DNA from: Skeletonema tropicum
Taxonomy: Eukaryota > Bacillariophyta > Thalassiosirophyceae > Thalassiosirales > Thalassiosiraceae
Length of the DNA stretch: 64,000 bases
Assembly: GCA_037178625.1 (NCBI GenBank)
Contig: JAWZXG010000043.1
Span: 1 to 64,000, forward strand
Direction of reading: 5' to 3'
The notes beneath the pieces were generated by a model, which saw only the letters and a list, made by a program, of their open reading frames with translations, was not told the DNA's origin and did not search any database. Each line of letters begins with the position of its first letter. The first letter of the stretch is position 1. The translations under genes were made by a program, and so were the position numbers. This document shows positions 63,886 to 64,000 of this stretch, in pieces.

Positions 63886-64000
63886 CAACTAATCGATAGA
63901 GCGCAACGAGAGCTTGCGAATACTGGTCGAATCGTATCAAGCCGATGGAGAGGACAAGAGTTATGGTTGGATTACTGAATCTGAATGGTCGGTGAGCAAA
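63886..64000 (+). repeat. Array copy 32, partial (first 115 bp)
   Basis: Consensus sequence up to the end of the window, so the array continues beyond it. Confidence 0.95.

Larger units (their letters stand above)
1..64000. repeat. Macrosatellite-type tandem array, 2058-bp unit, 31 full copies plus a partial
   Basis: The window is a single head-to-tail array with every copy in the same orientation. Counting from the recurring string CAACTAATCGATAGAGCG gives starts at 1, 2067, 4125, 6185, 8260, 10333, 12395 and so on to 63886. Copy lengths run from 2057 to 2075 bp, and the consensus is 2058 bp. Eight copies (2, 7, 9, 12, 13, 14, 26, 27) have exactly the consensus length with no visible indel. 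The listed indels account for the length of all the others. No substitutions were noticed, and translations of the same frame are identical from copy to copy except where an indel shifts them. No interruption, inversion or inserted element occurs. A 2-kb unit fits the macrosatellite class of eukaryotic tandem repeats. The unit resembles no rDNA, 5S, histone or spliced-leader cluster that I recognise. Confidence 0.98.

Noticed and set aside
1..64000. Concatemer of a small circular replicon (about 2-kb ssDNA virus or plasmid)
   Set aside because: No frame long enough for a Rep or capsid protein exists in the unit. The longest is 131 codons, and only after a frameshift. No nick-site stem-loop was recognised.
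1..64000. rDNA, 5S, histone, spliced-leader or tRNA gene cluster
   Set aside because: None of the conserved rRNA, tRNA, histone or leader sequences is present. The only B-box-like string (AGTTCGAGACG near 2596) lacks a T-stem, and an A-box-like TGGCGAGTGG near 3323 is one base short and more than 700 bp away.
1..64000. CRISPR array
   Set aside because: Repeats are 2 kb and contiguous, with no short direct repeats separated by unique spacers.

Overview
The whole window is one uninterrupted head-to-tail tandem array. A unit of 2058 bp is repeated 31 complete times, followed by 115 bp of a 32nd copy, and the array runs off both ends of the window. No flanking single-copy DNA, rRNA, tRNA, CRISPR array, transposase, polymerase or other recognisable gene was found. 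Copies are phased here on the first base of the window, so copy 1 is 1-2066, copy 2 is 2067-4124, and so on. Copy 2 has the consensus length with no visible indel and serves as the reference for the internal map.

Organism: nothing identifies the species. The longest open frame in 64 kb is 131 codons, which argues against ordinary bacterial, archaeal, phage or plasmid DNA. A uniform array of kilobase units is typical of a eukaryotic macrosatellite (subtelomeric, centromeric or heterochromatic) or of tandemly amplified DNA. CpG is not visibly depleted and I see no C-to-T decay between copies, so RIP-like or strong methylation-driven mutation has left no trace.

Internal map (reference copy 2): 2067-2735, together with the last bases of the preceding copy, is a spacer. 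It holds an indel hot spot, an AT-rich stretch with tandem GTTTAC, a pyrimidine-rich tract, a CACGTG palindrome, a small hairpin and a TCC microsatellite. 2736-4118 is a fold-back-like module. Its 21-bp ends are inverted copies of each other (20 of 21 match). Its left arm carries five degenerate subrepeats in + orientation, its right arm carries three of the same family in - orientation, and a central region of about 470 bp lies between the arms.

Variation: I found 57 departures from the consensus, all indels of 1-6 bp and nearly all micro-duplications. They fully account for the length of every copy, and I noticed no clear base substitution. Twenty-two of the 57 are packed into copies 4-6 (6185-12394). 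This pattern means either a very recently amplified or homogenised array, or indel-type consensus error in a long-read assembly, or both.

Coding: five short open frames recur in each unit. They lack conventional ATG starts in four of five cases, resemble no family I recognise, and are broken by indels in some copies. I treat them as chance open frames in a non-coding satellite and list them once, in the reference copy.
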